Origin: Paenibacillus durus ATCC 35681
GTDB taxonomy: Bacteria > Bacillota > Bacilli > Paenibacillales > Paenibacillaceae
Assembly: GCF_000993825.1 (NCBI RefSeq)
Contig: NZ_CP011114.1
Span: forward strand, 620,001-684,000
Length of the DNA stretch: 64,000 bases
Direction of reading: 5' to 3'
Part shown: positions 41,894 through 51,224 of the stretch, in pieces
Layout of the letters: the number at the start of each line of letters is the position of its first letter
Position numbering within the stretch: the stretch's first letter is position 1
Notes under the pieces: generated by a model
What the model was told of the DNA's origin: nothing
The model's database searches: none
Seen by the model: the letters and a program-made list of their open reading frames with translations, nothing else
Program-made: the position numbers and the translations under genes

Positions 41894-42934
41894 ATGAGGG
41901 AGATGGAGGATCGGCGCAGGAGGAGAGGGAGATCTCAAGACGAAGGCAGCATGGTTGTGGAAGCGGCAATGGTGCTGCCGGTATTTTTGCTGTTCGTGCT
42001 GTTCCTGATCTTTATCGTACAAATGACGCTGTATTCGACCGCCCTGCAAAGTACAGTGTCCGATACCGTCAAAGAGGTGGCCACTCATATGTACCCTGCC
42101 GCTTTGGCGGCGGAGAAGGCGGAACAGTCCGGAGCAACCTCCGGAGAAGCCGAGAACGAGACCGAGGATCAGGCAGCCGCTGAAAATGCAGGCAGCGAAG
42201 CAGCTGGCGCGGATAAAACGCCGGTGTGGACCATCCCGCGGCTGTCGGTCGCCGATTGGGCCGAACAATACGCCGCCGATCTGCCTCCGCCGCTTGATGA
42301 GTGGATAAGAAGCGCTGCGGAAAAAGGGGAAGGTCCTCTTCAGGAGCTTCAGGCCGAAGGCTCGGAGGCCGTGTTGGACGCCGCTGTCAAACCGCTGCTG
42401 AGGCCCTATATCGCTTCGGATATGCTGGATTACAGGCGTATTCATGTCTCGAATGTAATTGTTCCGAAATTAAGAGACGGTGAGAAGCCCTACTTCGGCC
42501 TTCAGGTTAGCTACGAGCTGCCAATGAAGGTGCCGTTCCTGAACCGGAGCATTGTGCTGGAGGCCTCCTCCGTCGAGCGGTTATGGATAGGGGATACGGG
42601 TGAAGGCGGAAGCGGCGGTCAGGAAAGCGGAGGGGAAAATAACAGCTCCATTGCCATTCTGGAGAAGCCGAATCCTGCAAGGCCGAACAAACAAGGAGTC
42701 ATCCGGATTAAAATAGCGCCGAATACTTCGGCAAATCTTACGGTCTTCTATAAAAGCGGAAAGAGCACCGCCAAGTATTTGGGGTGGAAGACAGCGGACG
42801 AGAATGGCTACATCGAGTGGGAATGGAGGATCGGCGGCAAAACGACGCCGGGCTCATGGCCAACATTCGTCATTGAGACAGAGGATGGTCAATCGGCGGA
42901 AGGCCAATTTTACGTAGCGGATAAGCCGGACTGA
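41894..42934 (+). CDS. TadE-like protein with C-terminal Ig-like domain
   Basis: About 346 residues. The motif DEGSMVVEAAMVLPVFLLFV marks a TadE-like pseudopilin with cleavage after G18 and Glu at +5. An acidic Glu/Ala linker follows, then a second hydrophobic-poor domain and a C-terminal stretch (PNTSANLTVFYKSGKSTAKY, then TVENGYIEWEW-like strands) that resembles a bacterial Ig fold. The start at 41894 has GGAGG very close, so it could be a few codons later. The Ig domain may reach out from the pilus base. Confidence 0.72.
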   Translation: MREMEDRRRRRGRSQDEGSMVVEAAMVLPVFLLFVLFLIFIVQMTLYSTALQSTVSDTVKEVATHMYPAALAAEKAEQSGATSGEAENETEDQAAAENAGSEAAGADKTPVWTIPRLSVADWAEQYAADLPPPLDEWIRSAAEKGEGPLQELQAEGSEAVLDAAVKPLLRPYIASDMLDYRRIHVSNVIVPKLRDGEKPYFGLQVSYELPMKVPFLNRSIVLEASSVERLWIGDTGEGGSGGQESGGENNSSIAILEKPNPARPNKQGVIRIKIAPNTSANLTVFYKSGKSTAKYLGWKTADENGYIEWEWRIGGKTTPGSWPTFVIETEDGQSAEGQFYVADKPD

Positions 42935-42958
42935 CTTACAAAAAGGGGAGCTTGGGAA

Positions 42959-43474
42959 ATGGATGGATGGGCATTTTGGGGTTGTTTGCCCTTTTTGGCG
43001 GCGGCGTTCCTGACGGATACGCTGACGATGAAAATACCGAACTGGATAACAGCGCCGGCCGTGCTTGCGGGCCTTCTGGCTCAAGGGCTGGCCGGAGGCT
43101 GGACAGGCTTGCTGTTCGCGGGAGCCGGAGCGGCCGCAGGATTTATGCTCCTGTTACTGATGCATATGATCGGAGCTGTCGGGGCGGGCGATGTTAAGCT
43201 TTTTGCCGGAATCGGCGCTTGGACCGGGTTTTCGTTTACCGCTCAGGTTATCATCTACTCGCTGCTGTTCGCGGCGGTGATAGGCTGGATAATTATGCTC
43301 AAGAGGCGGGAAACCTTCCGCCGGCTGCGGAGTGTCGTCGGATTGCTTACGGGAATCTTTTATATACCGAGATGGACTTTGTTCAAAGGCCGGGATAGAG
43401 AAATGCTGAGGTTTCCCTTCATGCTCGCTGTGTTTCCCGGAGCGGTAGCGGCTTTTTTGGGGGGATGGACATAA
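42959..43474 (+). CDS. Prepilin peptidase (A24, CpaA/TadV-like)
   Basis: A 171-residue membrane aspartyl protease that processes Flp and TadE-like prepilins. The two catalytic aspartates are D20 (FLTDTLTMKIPN) and D78 in the GxGDxK motif (GAVGAGDVKLF). The short length without an N-methyltransferase domain fits the TadV/CpaA type. AAGGGGAG lies upstream. It is the only peptidase of this kind in the window and would have to serve the second Tad-like locus as well. Confidence 0.88.
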   Translation: MDGWAFWGCLPFLAAAFLTDTLTMKIPNWITAPAVLAGLLAQGLAGGWTGLLFAGAGAAAGFMLLLLMHMIGAVGAGDVKLFAGIGAWTGFSFTAQVIIYSLLFAAVIGWIIMLKRRETFRRLRSVVGLLTGIFYIPRWTLFKGRDREMLRFPFMLAVFPGAVAAFLGGWT

Positions 43475-43511
43475 TTAATATCTGTTTATTTGGAATTGGG
43501 GGTGAGCGCCG

Positions 43512-45050
43512 TTGTTTGGATTAACCCGGGATTTTGTGCAGCAGGATGGCATCCGGATGGTGCTTGGGGGACGGGAGGGGATGCCGATATCGAAGCTGAA
43601 TACGGTCCAGAGCCGCATGCTCTCCTCGTTAAGCATTCCGCATCATCTGCGGCTGTTTCTCAAAGAGGTGGATCTGAGTGTAACACTGGAATATTCGGTA
43701 TCCGGCAAAAAGCTGCTCTCGCATCTTCTCAAGGGGGCAAGACTGAGCCTCGCCGAACTCTACGGGCTGCTGCTGCAGGTCGCCGAAGGTATGGAGGCCG
43801 GCAGACTGCATATGCTGCGTCCCGAGCAGTACGTTTTGCACGAGGATTATATTTTTATCGAAGGACCGCTGCAATCGGGAAAGGTGTACCTTACGTACGT
43901 TCCTCTGGAGATGATTGAACCGGCGCAGTCGTTGGGAGAGAGTCTCAAGGGATTAATTATGGCGTTGATGCCGAGCGTGACAGAGCTGAATGGTGATGGC
44001 GTCCAGCGGCTGCTGCACTACTGCGGGGAAGATGAATGTACCGCCTTGGGATGGAAGGAGCTTCTTTCGGCGCTGCTGACGGAGGATGACGGGGAGCGGA
44101 ATTCCATAGTGAACGCGGAGACAGCGGCAGCGGCTTCCACTTCGACGGAAGCTGTCAAATTGCCAGTTGCCGAATGGAGGGGCGGAGAAAAGACGAGACG
44201 ATGGAAGGACGAGGACGACGCTGAACCTGATTTGGCCATTGATGCAGCCAGTCCGCCTAACGGGCGAAATTCCTCGAAAAAAACGTATATTTTGCTCGGA
44301 TGCATTCTGCTGGACGCCCTGCTGTGGAAATATGCATACCTTGACCATCCCGGAAGGCTGCCCCTGATGCTCTGCGGATTAGCCACGGTGGTGTTCATTG
44401 CAATAAGCGCCTTGACATGGATAGGGAAAATAGGAGGCAGCAAATCGGAAGAGGAGGAGTACTTGGAGGAGGAAACGGAAGATCCGGGAAATAGATTCTC
44501 TTTTGGATTCGGATCGGCCTCGCCGTTTGGCAGACAGGACAAGTTCGATGTATCCCAGAAGTTCCAATCTCCGACTGTTGAACGAAGTAAGCGGGTGTCC
44601 GCCGGAATTCTTGAATTTGGAACCGGAGAACAAGAGACAGAATGGGCGGAGGAGCATCCGAAGACCTCGGACTCCGGAGCGGCCACCGTGCTGCTGTCCA
44701 GAGAGAAAGCTCCTGCTTCCGTGGAAGCGAAGCTGCGCGAGGGAGGACTGCCCTATCTTGAAAGAACGGAGGAAGGAAGCGACCGGCGGGAAAGAATCGA
44801 GCTGAACCGGACAAGCTTTATTATCGGCCGCTCTTCGGAGGTGGCGCAGTATGTGGAGCCGTCGGAAGGAGCCTCCAGAGTGCATGTCGAGGTATTCCGC
44901 AGCGGCGGCGGCTATGTGCTGAAAGACCTCGATTCGCGCAACGGCACCCGGTTTCAGGGAGAGGCAATGATTCCTTACAAAGAATATCCACTGGCTGACG
45001 GAGACGCCTTCACTATTGTAAAAGGGAACTATACCTTTCATCAGCGTTAA
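43512..45050 (+). CDS. DUF6382-FHA membrane protein of the Tad locus
   Basis: A 512-residue protein. The N-terminal 170 residues match what I know as DUF6382 (SSLSIPHHLRLFLKEVDLSV, then LLLQVAEGMEAGRLHMLRPE). Two membrane segments lie at about 255-305. An acidic linker leads to a C-terminal FHA domain (about 425-505) with the phosphothreonine-binding elements IIGRSSE, ASRVHVEV and DLDSRNGT. It probably recruits a Thr-phosphorylated partner to the Tad apparatus. The TTG start is supported by GGGGGTGAG five bases upstream. The kinase is not in the window. Confidence 0.8.
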   Translation: MFGLTRDFVQQDGIRMVLGGREGMPISKLNTVQSRMLSSLSIPHHLRLFLKEVDLSVTLEYSVSGKKLLSHLLKGARLSLAELYGLLLQVAEGMEAGRLHMLRPEQYVLHEDYIFIEGPLQSGKVYLTYVPLEMIEPAQSLGESLKGLIMALMPSVTELNGDGVQRLLHYCGEDECTALGWKELLSALLTEDDGERNSIVNAETAAAASTSTEAVKLPVAEWRGGEKTRRWKDEDDAEPDLAIDAASPPNGRNSSKKTYILLGCILLDALLWKYAYLDHPGRLPLMLCGLATVVFIAISALTWIGKIGGSKSEEEEYLEEETEDPGNRFSFGFGSASPFGRQDKFDVSQKFQSPTVERSKRVSAGILEFGTGEQETEWAEEHPKTSDSGAATVLLSREKAPASVEAKLREGGLPYLERTEEGSDRRERIELNRTSFIIGRSSEVAQYVEPSEGASRVHVEVFRSGGGYVLKDLDSRNGTRFQGEAMIPYKEYPLADGDAFTIVKGNYTFHQR

Positions 45051-45101
45051 CGCTTTTTGAATCGGGCTCATGATCTGAGCTTCCGCAGCGCTTATTGAAA
45101 T

Positions 45102-45566
45102 TTACTTCATTAAATGGCGGTAAGGGGAATAGTCAATGTGATTCTTTTCCAGAAATTGAATCAGGAACTTGCTGTCGCGCCTTGGAGTAGCGGAGATGTA
45201 TCCTTTGATGCAGTGATCACGCGTAACCTCGCTTGCATTACTTTCGATGGCGATCCTGCCGATTTCAGCGGCGATGGAGTGCTTGGCGATATCGCGGAAC
45301 GGTCCGGGGACGGGCTGCACCAGCTGATCGAGAAAGGCTTTGGATTCGTCGCTCCACAGCGGGCGGCTGCGCTCCACCCAGTAGTTCTGCCAGTCCAGCT
45401 TGGATTTGCCGTCTGCCTTGGGCAGTACCTTGAGAAATTTGCGGAACATGAAATAGCCGCCGATGCACATGCAGCCCAGCAGCAGAAATGTCCAGAAAGC
45501 GATCGTGTTCATAAATAAGCTGCTCGGTGACGCGGATAACCAGCCAAGCCCTGATTTAATAATCAT
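45102..45566 (-). CDS. DUF2621 (YneK-like) membrane protein
   Basis: A 154-residue protein with one N-terminal membrane span (TIAFWTFLLLGCMCIGGYFM) and a cytoplasmic part containing LDWQNYWVERSRPLWSDESK and GYISATPRRDSKFLIQFL, the hallmark of DUF2621, as in B. subtilis YneK. Function unknown. Convergent with the Tad operon and divergent from nfo. Confidence 0.82.
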   Translation of the reverse strand: MIIKSGLGWLSASPSSLFMNTIAFWTFLLLGCMCIGGYFMFRKFLKVLPKADGKSKLDWQNYWVERSRPLWSDESKAFLDQLVQPVPGPFRDIAKHSIAAEIGRIAIESNASEVTRDHCIKGYISATPRRDSKFLIQFLEKNHIDYSPYRHLMK

Positions 45567-45735
45567 AACTGCACCACCTTATCAATGATTATGATCACTG
45601 ACTTCTCTCCAACTTAAATTATAGCGTATAGCCGGCGTTTTGCGAAGGAGCGAGCCAGATATCGGCAATGCCTAGATTTATTGTCCCAATCACGATAAAA
45701 TAAGTCTTAATTCGTGAAAGAAAGAGGGAAAAGGC

Positions 45736-46863
45736 ATGCTTAAAATTGGTTCCCATGTGTCGTGTGCGGACAAAGGACTGCTCAGCGCGGCAAATGAAGC
45801 GAATGAATACGGTTCAAGCTCTTTTATGATATATACAGGCGCACCGCAAAATACCCGCCGCAAACCGATCGAAGACATGTATCCCGAAGAAGGCAAAGCG
45901 GCAATGCGGGAAAATGGCGTTGAAGAGATTGTCGTTCACGCGCCATACATCATCAACCTGGCTTCTTACAAAAATCATACCTATGAGCTTGCGGTCGATT
46001 TTCTCCAGCAGGAGATCCACCGTACTCATGCCCTGGGTGTCAAGCACATCGTGCTTCATCCGGGAGCTTACACCGATAAGGACCCGGAATACGGCATCCA
46101 GCGAATCGCCGACGGCCTGAACGAGGTGCTGGGCGGCACGCATGAGACAGAGGTTCATATTGCACTGGAAACGATGGCTGGCAAAGGGACGGAAATGGGG
46201 CGGAGCTTTGAGGAAATCGCGTCCATGATCGATAAAGTCGCGCACAACGAGCGGCTGTCGATCTGCCTGGATACATGCCATATCCACGATGCCGGTTACG
46301 ATATTGTAGGCGACCTGGACGGCGTTCTCGAACAATTCGATAAGACAATCGGTCTGGACCGGATCGGCGTGGTGCATATCAACGACAGCAAAAATCCGAG
46401 CGGTTCGCATAAAGACCGCCATGCGCCAATCGGTTCGGGCTGGATCGGATTCGATACAATCAACCGGGTCGTTCATCATGAGCTGCTTGCCGGGCGCCCG
46501 TTCATTCTTGAAACGCCGTGGATCGGCAAAGATGCCAAAACCCAGCGGCCGATGTACGAAGCGGAAATTGCGCTGCTGCGCGGCAATGTTCAAGAGCGTT
46601 TTGGCGGGGAGTTTTTGGCCCAGGTTGAAGAATTGCACGCTTTCTTTGCCAAGCAGGAGCTGGACCCTAGACAGTATGTGCTGGATATTTGGAATTTGCT
46701 CAAGACCGACGCCAAGGCCAAAAAGGCCGATCCGCGCGAGCCGCTGGAGCGTCTATACGATCAGGTACTTGCAGCTGGTCTGTTCCCGGATTTAAGTGAA
46801 GAGGCGGTAAATCATCGGCTGATCGCCTGGCTGGCGGGCAAGCAGGTTCTGGTTAACGCTTAA
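45736..46863 (+). CDS. nfo: Endonuclease IV with C-terminal extension
   Basis: AP endonuclease of base-excision repair, a TIM-barrel enzyme with three zinc ions. Family motifs are clear: [57 protein letters not shown] and the [18 protein letters not shown] segment, with ETPW at the end of the core. The core ends around residue 285. About 90 further residues (from [20 protein letters not shown]) form a helical extension that the classical enzyme lacks; I believe it recurs in Paenibacillus. Confidence 0.93.
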   Translation: MLKIGSHVSCADKGLLSAANEANEYGSSSFMIYTGAPQNTRRKPIEDMYPEEGKAAMRENGVEEIVVHAPYIINLASYKNHTYELAVDFLQQEIHRTHALGVKHIVLHPGAYTDKDPEYGIQRIADGLNEVLGGTHETEVHIALETMAGKGTEMGRSFEEIASMIDKVAHNERLSICLDTCHIHDAGYDIVGDLDGVLEQFDKTIGLDRIGVVHINDSKNPSGSHKDRHAPIGSGWIGFDTINRVVHHELLAGRPFILETPWIGKDAKTQRPMYEAEIALLRGNVQERFGGEFLAQVEELHAFFAKQELDPRQYVLDIWNLLKTDAKAKKADPREPLERLYDQVLAAGLFPDLSEEAVNHRLIAWLAGKQVLVNA

Positions 46864-46907
46864 ACTTCAAGCGATGCGTACATGATGAGAGGATGGAAGG
46901 AATCCAA

Positions 46908-47807
46908 ATGGAATTGCATGTAAAAAGAGACCATTCTACTTCGGACGAGCAGCACCCCAACCGGGCGCGAATGCTCATCTCCTGTCCGGACGGCCCGGGA
47001 ATAGTCGCCGCGGTATCCCGCTTTCTGTTCGACCACGGAGCCAATATCGTGCAGTCAGATCAGTATACGATGGACCCTTCGGGCGGAATGTTCTTTATGA
47101 GAATCGAGTTCGATCTACCAGAGCTGGAGCAGCGTATGGCACATCTTCAGGCGGAGTTCGGCGAAATCGCCGGACAGTTTCAGATGAGCTGGCAAATGTT
47201 CAATGTCAGCCATAAAAAGAGACTCGCGATCTTCGTATCCAAGGAGGATCATTGCCTCGTCGAGCTGCTCTGGCAGTGGCAGGCGGGTGATCTGGACGCC
47301 GACATCGCGTTGGTTGTGAGCAATCATGCCGATATGAAGGAATACGTTGAGTCATTCGGCATACCGTATCATTACATCCCTGTAACGGCGGATACGAAGG
47401 CGGAGGCGGAACGGCGGCAGCTGGAGACGATCAGAGAAGATATCGACGTCATTATTTTGGCGCGGTACATGCAGATTATCTCACCGTCTTTTATCAAGCA
47501 TTACAGGAACCGGATTATCAATATCCACCATTCGTTTCTTCCGGCCTTTATCGGCGGCAATCCTTATGCCCAGGCATACCAGCGCGGGGTGAAAATCATC
47601 GGGGCTACCGCCCACTATGTAACCGAGGAGCTTGACGGCGGTCCGATCATTGAGCAGGATGTGCAGCGGGTCACCCACGGGGAAGATGTTGGCGAGCTGA
47701 AGCGGATCGGCCGCACAATCGAGCGTGTCGTTCTAGCCAGGGCGGTTAAATGGCATATCGAGGACCGTATCCTTGTTCATCAGAACAAGACGGTTGTGTT
47801 CAACTAA
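46908..47807 (+). CDS. purU: Formyltetrahydrofolate deformylase
   Basis: Hydrolyses 10-formyl-THF to formate and THF, balancing one-carbon pools. The 299-residue protein has an N-terminal ACT domain (ARMLISCPDGPGIVAAVSRF) and a C-terminal formyltransferase domain (LARYMQIISPSFIKHY, then NIHHSFLPAFIGGNPYAQAY with the catalytic Asn/His, and IGATAHYVTEELDGGPII). The ATG at 46908 follows AAGGA; an ATG 15 bases earlier has no better site. Confidence 0.94.
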   Translation: MELHVKRDHSTSDEQHPNRARMLISCPDGPGIVAAVSRFLFDHGANIVQSDQYTMDPSGGMFFMRIEFDLPELEQRMAHLQAEFGEIAGQFQMSWQMFNVSHKKRLAIFVSKEDHCLVELLWQWQAGDLDADIALVVSNHADMKEYVESFGIPYHYIPVTADTKAEAERRQLETIREDIDVIILARYMQIISPSFIKHYRNRIINIHHSFLPAFIGGNPYAQAYQRGVKIIGATAHYVTEELDGGPIIEQDVQRVTHGEDVGELKRIGRTIERVVLARAVKWHIEDRILVHQNKTVVFN

Positions 47808-47847
47808 TTGAATAGCAGCTTGCTTTATTCAGGTAAAAAAGCATTTT

Positions 47848-47886
47848 ACCCACACATTGGCGCTCTATGCCAAAGTGTGGGTTTTT
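47848..47886 (+). terminator. Terminator between purU and the second Tad-like locus
   Basis: CCCACAC pairs with GTGTGGG and an inner TTGGC/GCCAA stem closes the loop; six Ts follow. It clearly separates purU from the next operon. Confidence 0.9.
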
Positions 47887-47924
47887 TATGCGCAAAAATT
47901 AATCGTATAAAGGGGGAAATCCAC

Positions 47925-48659
47925 TTGTCGGCGCAGCGCGGTCATTTATTGAAGCGCAATTATATTTTTGCTGTTCTGATCTTGATTGTCGGTTTCGGCG
48001 GTCTATTGGGATATGATCTTTACTTCAAGCCCTATGTGCTGTCCCAAACTGTGGTGAAAGTTAAGGTGGATGGGGGCGGGGTCCTGCCCAAGAATCACGT
48101 ACTTCAGGCGGGCGAGCTTTATCTCGATTCCGTACAGACGAAGGATGTTCCTGCCGGAGCTGTAACGGAGATTAATCGGGCGGAGCGCAAAATCACCAAC
48201 GTCAGCCTGACGGATGGCAGCATTTTGACGGAAGGGCTGGTTGATTTGAACGATGTGGAGCCCAGAGCGGACGAGGGGATATTCCCAGTGCCGAAGGAAG
48301 CTGTCTATGCGATTAACGGTTCTCTCCGCAGCAGGGACAAGGTGGATATCTATCTTGTGCAGGAGGAAGCGAAAACTGTGGGCAATTCCAACATTGCGGC
48401 AGGTTCTGTCCAGGGAAGCCCGGGCGGCGAGCAAGCGGCTATGCCGGAGAAAGCTTTTCTAACCGGAGTAACCGTAAATTACGTCCGCACGGAAGATAAC
48501 AACGACGTTCGCGACACGGAGCTCGGCAATGACAACAACCGGGTGACCTCAACCGGCAAGGTAGCCGTTCCAGAACTGAAGCTGAAAAAGAGTGATGGCG
48601 AATTGCTGAAACAGTACCTGGAGCGCGGCTGCAAGCTGTGGATCGTCCGGGTGGAATAG
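47925..48659 (+). CDS. CpaB/SAF-like protein of the second Tad-like locus (TTG start)
   Basis: A 244-residue protein with one N-terminal membrane span (NYIFAVLILIVGFGGLLGYD) followed by a SAF-like domain (VVKVKVDGGGVLPKNHVLQA, then TDGSILTEGLV) and a C-terminal region resembling the RcpC/CpaB domain (SRDKVDIYLVQ, ending LERGCKLWIVRVE). In Gram-negatives CpaB sits beside the secretin; here, with no outer membrane, it may face the cell wall. The TTG at 47925 lies eight bases after AGGGGG; any longer start would run through the preceding terminator. Confidence 0.75.
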   Translation: MSAQRGHLLKRNYIFAVLILIVGFGGLLGYDLYFKPYVLSQTVVKVKVDGGGVLPKNHVLQAGELYLDSVQTKDVPAGAVTEINRAERKITNVSLTDGSILTEGLVDLNDVEPRADEGIFPVPKEAVYAINGSLRSRDKVDIYLVQEEAKTVGNSNIAAGSVQGSPGGEQAAMPEKAFLTGVTVNYVRTEDNNDVRDTELGNDNNRVTSTGKVAVPELKLKKSDGELLKQYLERGCKLWIVRVE

Positions 48660-48674
48660 GAGGAATAAAGATTT

Positions 48675-49739
48675 ATGAAAATATTCAGTCTTGGCTTGGA
48701 CCAGCTGACGATTAACGATATTCGGCAGGCTGGCTACACCGTTGTTATGCAAACCTCACTCCCTGATCCGCAGCAGACGGCCGGTCATATGCTGATAGCG
48801 GCAAGCGGACAAGCCGGAGTTTCCGAACTGCGGGGACTGCGCGAAAAATACCCGGATACGATCATCCTTTACTTTTATATGGAGCACGGGGTTCGCGGGT
48901 ATCACGGCATCCATCTGACCTGCGAGGAGCTGGGCGTGTATTTTCTGCCGCCGCGCTCGACTTCTTCGGCGATTATCGAAAAGATCAGACTCATTCTGAA
49001 GGAAGACGGAGATGAGCGCAGCAATGTGGTAGGGGTGCTCGGGTCCGGCCCGGGAATCGGCTGTACGAGCGTGGCCGGGCTGCTGGCGGGAAGAATTGCG
49101 GCGGCGGGCCGCCGGGTTATTTTGCTGGGGATGAATGTATATGACCCGGGTTATGACCGTAAAGCAGCGATCAGTCTGGACCGGCTCCGCCCGAAGCTGA
49201 CGGGAAACAGGCTCCACGACGTGGATTTCGATCAATTGATTATGCAGGACGGTTACCGTTATTTGCCGGGCAACTTCGATTACTTGAGCGCCCAGGATTA
49301 TCAGGAGAACGAGATGGAATATTTGCTTGACCGCGCCTCGGACAACGCCGACATCGTCATTGCCGATCTCGGCTCCGTACCGGAGAGCGCGGCGTGGTAC
49401 ACCGGAATGAGAAAGTCCGCGCTGCGCCTGCTCGTTACTCACGCGAAGCATGAACATAGGCTCGAATCGCTTATGGATTTGGCGGGACATATGGATCTCA
49501 CTCCGCAGGATTTCAAGCTCATTCTGAACCGCAGCGGCCTGGAGGAGAACGTTTCTCCCAAGAGTATGGCGCTCCGATTCGGCACCGAAATCTTTCTGAA
49601 TATTCCTTATTATCCGCAAATCTCAGCCACTCTGCCGCTTGGCAAGAAGGACCTGGCGCAGGCGGACGAAAAAGTCCGGGGGCTGCTCTCCGTGTTCGGC
49701 TTTGAGCCCGAGATCAAGAAGAAAGGGATGTTCCTATGA
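48675..49739 (+). CDS. ParA/MinD-like protein with altered Walker A (TadZ-like)
   Basis: A 354-residue protein in the TadZ position. The first 110 residues form a receiver-like domain (IFSLGLDQLTINDIRQAGY), and the MinD-type fold starts at VVGVLGSGPGIGCTS. The Walker A lysine is replaced by Cys130, so ATP hydrolysis by the canonical route is unlikely. Later ADIVIADLGSVPESAAW resembles the family's Walker B. AGGAGG lies just ahead of the ATG; the stop overlaps the next gene by four bases. Confidence 0.75.
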   Translation: MKIFSLGLDQLTINDIRQAGYTVVMQTSLPDPQQTAGHMLIAASGQAGVSELRGLREKYPDTIILYFYMEHGVRGYHGIHLTCEELGVYFLPPRSTSSAIIEKIRLILKEDGDERSNVVGVLGSGPGIGCTSVAGLLAGRIAAAGRRVILLGMNVYDPGYDRKAAISLDRLRPKLTGNRLHDVDFDQLIMQDGYRYLPGNFDYLSAQDYQENEMEYLLDRASDNADIVIADLGSVPESAAWYTGMRKSALRLLVTHAKHEHRLESLMDLAGHMDLTPQDFKLILNRSGLEENVSPKSMALRFGTEIFLNIPYYPQISATLPLGKKDLAQADEKVRGLLSVFGFEPEIKKKGMFL

Positions 49740-51211
49740 GCAGTCTGGAGGCTACACGACGTGCTGAAGCTGCCTATCCGGCAGCAAGGTCTCCTTTTTC
49801 GCTTAAACAAAGCGTACTTCGCGGCAGCAGGCCGGGAAAGGAAGACTTCCCTTCCTTCCTGCAAAAAATGAAAAGAGAGATGAACGCGGGTCTGGAGCGG
49901 GAGGACGAAGCGTATTTTGAGCTTAACGCCAAGGCGCTGACGGGTGATCCGCAGGCGGTCAGCTTTTTCATGAATGAGATTGAAAAGTACCTGCGCAAGA
50001 CGCCTTTCACCGGCAGCGTTCCCGAAGCCTATGACACGGCGGCCGAAGCGCTTTTTCACGAATGGAAAGGATTTGGCCCGGCCTACCGCTGGTTTACGGA
50101 TCGGGCGTACAGCGAATCGACGGGTTTGCAGATCATCGGGCGGCAAATTTTTTACAATGTGAAAGGCAAATTTGTTCCTTATCCGTATGAGATGCCGTCG
50201 CTGGACCGGGTCGAGCAGTTGAAGCGTTCGCTGCTAAAGAGTGATCCGAACAAGAAGCTGAATAAGGATAATCCGTCCGCCGAGTTCAAAATGGATGATC
50301 CGCTCTGGCCCGGCCGATTTATCCGGCTCGCTATTTGGGTTTCTCCCCGGGTGTGGGAGGGCTTTACGACGATTTCCATGCGGCGGCAGGTGGTTGAATT
50401 TCTCGATCTGGACGATCAGGCGGGTACGGAGTGCATTCCGGCGGAGGCCGTACCGATGATCCGGGCGCTGGCGATGACTTTCCGCAATACGATTATTGCC
50501 GGCGCGGTCGGCTCGGGCAAAACGACCTTTGCCAATACGATTGTCGGCGAGCAGCTGCTCGGTTCCGCCTCCTGCATGGGCGTCGTCATGATCGAGAAGC
50601 ACCCGGAATCGACGCTGCCTTACCAAATTAAAGGGCACCGGATTATTCCCATCCAGGCCGCTAATGAAGAGCTGATGGAAGTAGGCGTAGAGTCGCTGCG
50701 GCATGATCCCAACCTGCTTTATATGACAGAGATGCGGTACAACGAATGGGAATTTTACCTGTGGAGCGGGGAAAAGGGGTACGACGGCATAACAGGGACC
50801 TTTCACACCGTTGATTCGGAGGATGTCCCTTATCAGGGCGCTTTTGCCGTCTCGACCCGGATTGGCGGAAGTATGAAGGGGCACCTTGTTTCCGCGCTGA
50901 AGGCCTGCGAGCTTGTGTTTATTTTGGAAAGTGTAGGAGAAGGGAAAAAGCGGCTGTCGCGCATATCCGAAGTGTTCTATGACGAAGCCCATAGCTCGGT
51001 GTTTGCAAATGATCTCATGCGCTGGGAGGAGGAGAGCGGAGATTGGACCTATAATGCGGAAATCACCGAAGGGCTTGCTCTAAAAATGCGGAAGAAAAAT
51101 GCGGAGGCGGCGCAGGCGCTATTAGAGATTTTAGTGCGATTGGCCGAGGAGAAGCCGATGTCCGGACCGCTGAAGGAAAGTCTGAAGTCCAGAATCGTGC
51201 TGAACGAATAA
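49736..51211 (+). CDS. Divergent CpaF-like secretion ATPase
   Basis: A 491-residue ATPase of the type II/IV secretion superfamily. The N-terminal 250 residues differ from CpaF. Walker A is GAVGSGKTT (256-264). The following motifs keep key residues in altered context: MIEKHPESTLPYQ for the Asp box, NLLYMTEMRYNEWEF for Walker B, and ITGTFHTVDSED for the His box. It is longer than the CpaF at 35634 and only distantly similar. Probably the motor of the second Tad-like locus; coupled to the TadZ-like gene by overlap. Confidence 0.82.
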   Translation: MSSLEATRRAEAAYPAARSPFSLKQSVLRGSRPGKEDFPSFLQKMKREMNAGLEREDEAYFELNAKALTGDPQAVSFFMNEIEKYLRKTPFTGSVPEAYDTAAEALFHEWKGFGPAYRWFTDRAYSESTGLQIIGRQIFYNVKGKFVPYPYEMPSLDRVEQLKRSLLKSDPNKKLNKDNPSAEFKMDDPLWPGRFIRLAIWVSPRVWEGFTTISMRRQVVEFLDLDDQAGTECIPAEAVPMIRALAMTFRNTIIAGAVGSGKTTFANTIVGEQLLGSASCMGVVMIEKHPESTLPYQIKGHRIIPIQAANEELMEVGVESLRHDPNLLYMTEMRYNEWEFYLWSGEKGYDGITGTFHTVDSEDVPYQGAFAVSTRIGGSMKGHLVSALKACELVFILESVGEGKKRLSRISEVFYDEAHSSVFANDLMRWEEESGDWTYNAEITEGLALKMRKKNAEAAQALLEILVRLAEEKPMSGPLKESLKSRIVLNE

Positions 51212-51224
51212 GGCGGTGATGACA

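Noticed and set aside
43490..43918. A 142-codon plus-strand frame overlapping the start of the DUF6382-FHA gene.
   Set aside because: Out of frame with the clear domain protein, and of shadow-like composition.
47808..47924. An ATG-initiated N-terminal extension of the CpaB-like protein.
   Set aside because: It would be translated through the purU terminator hairpin and is not SAF-like; the TTG at 47925 has a proper ribosome site.
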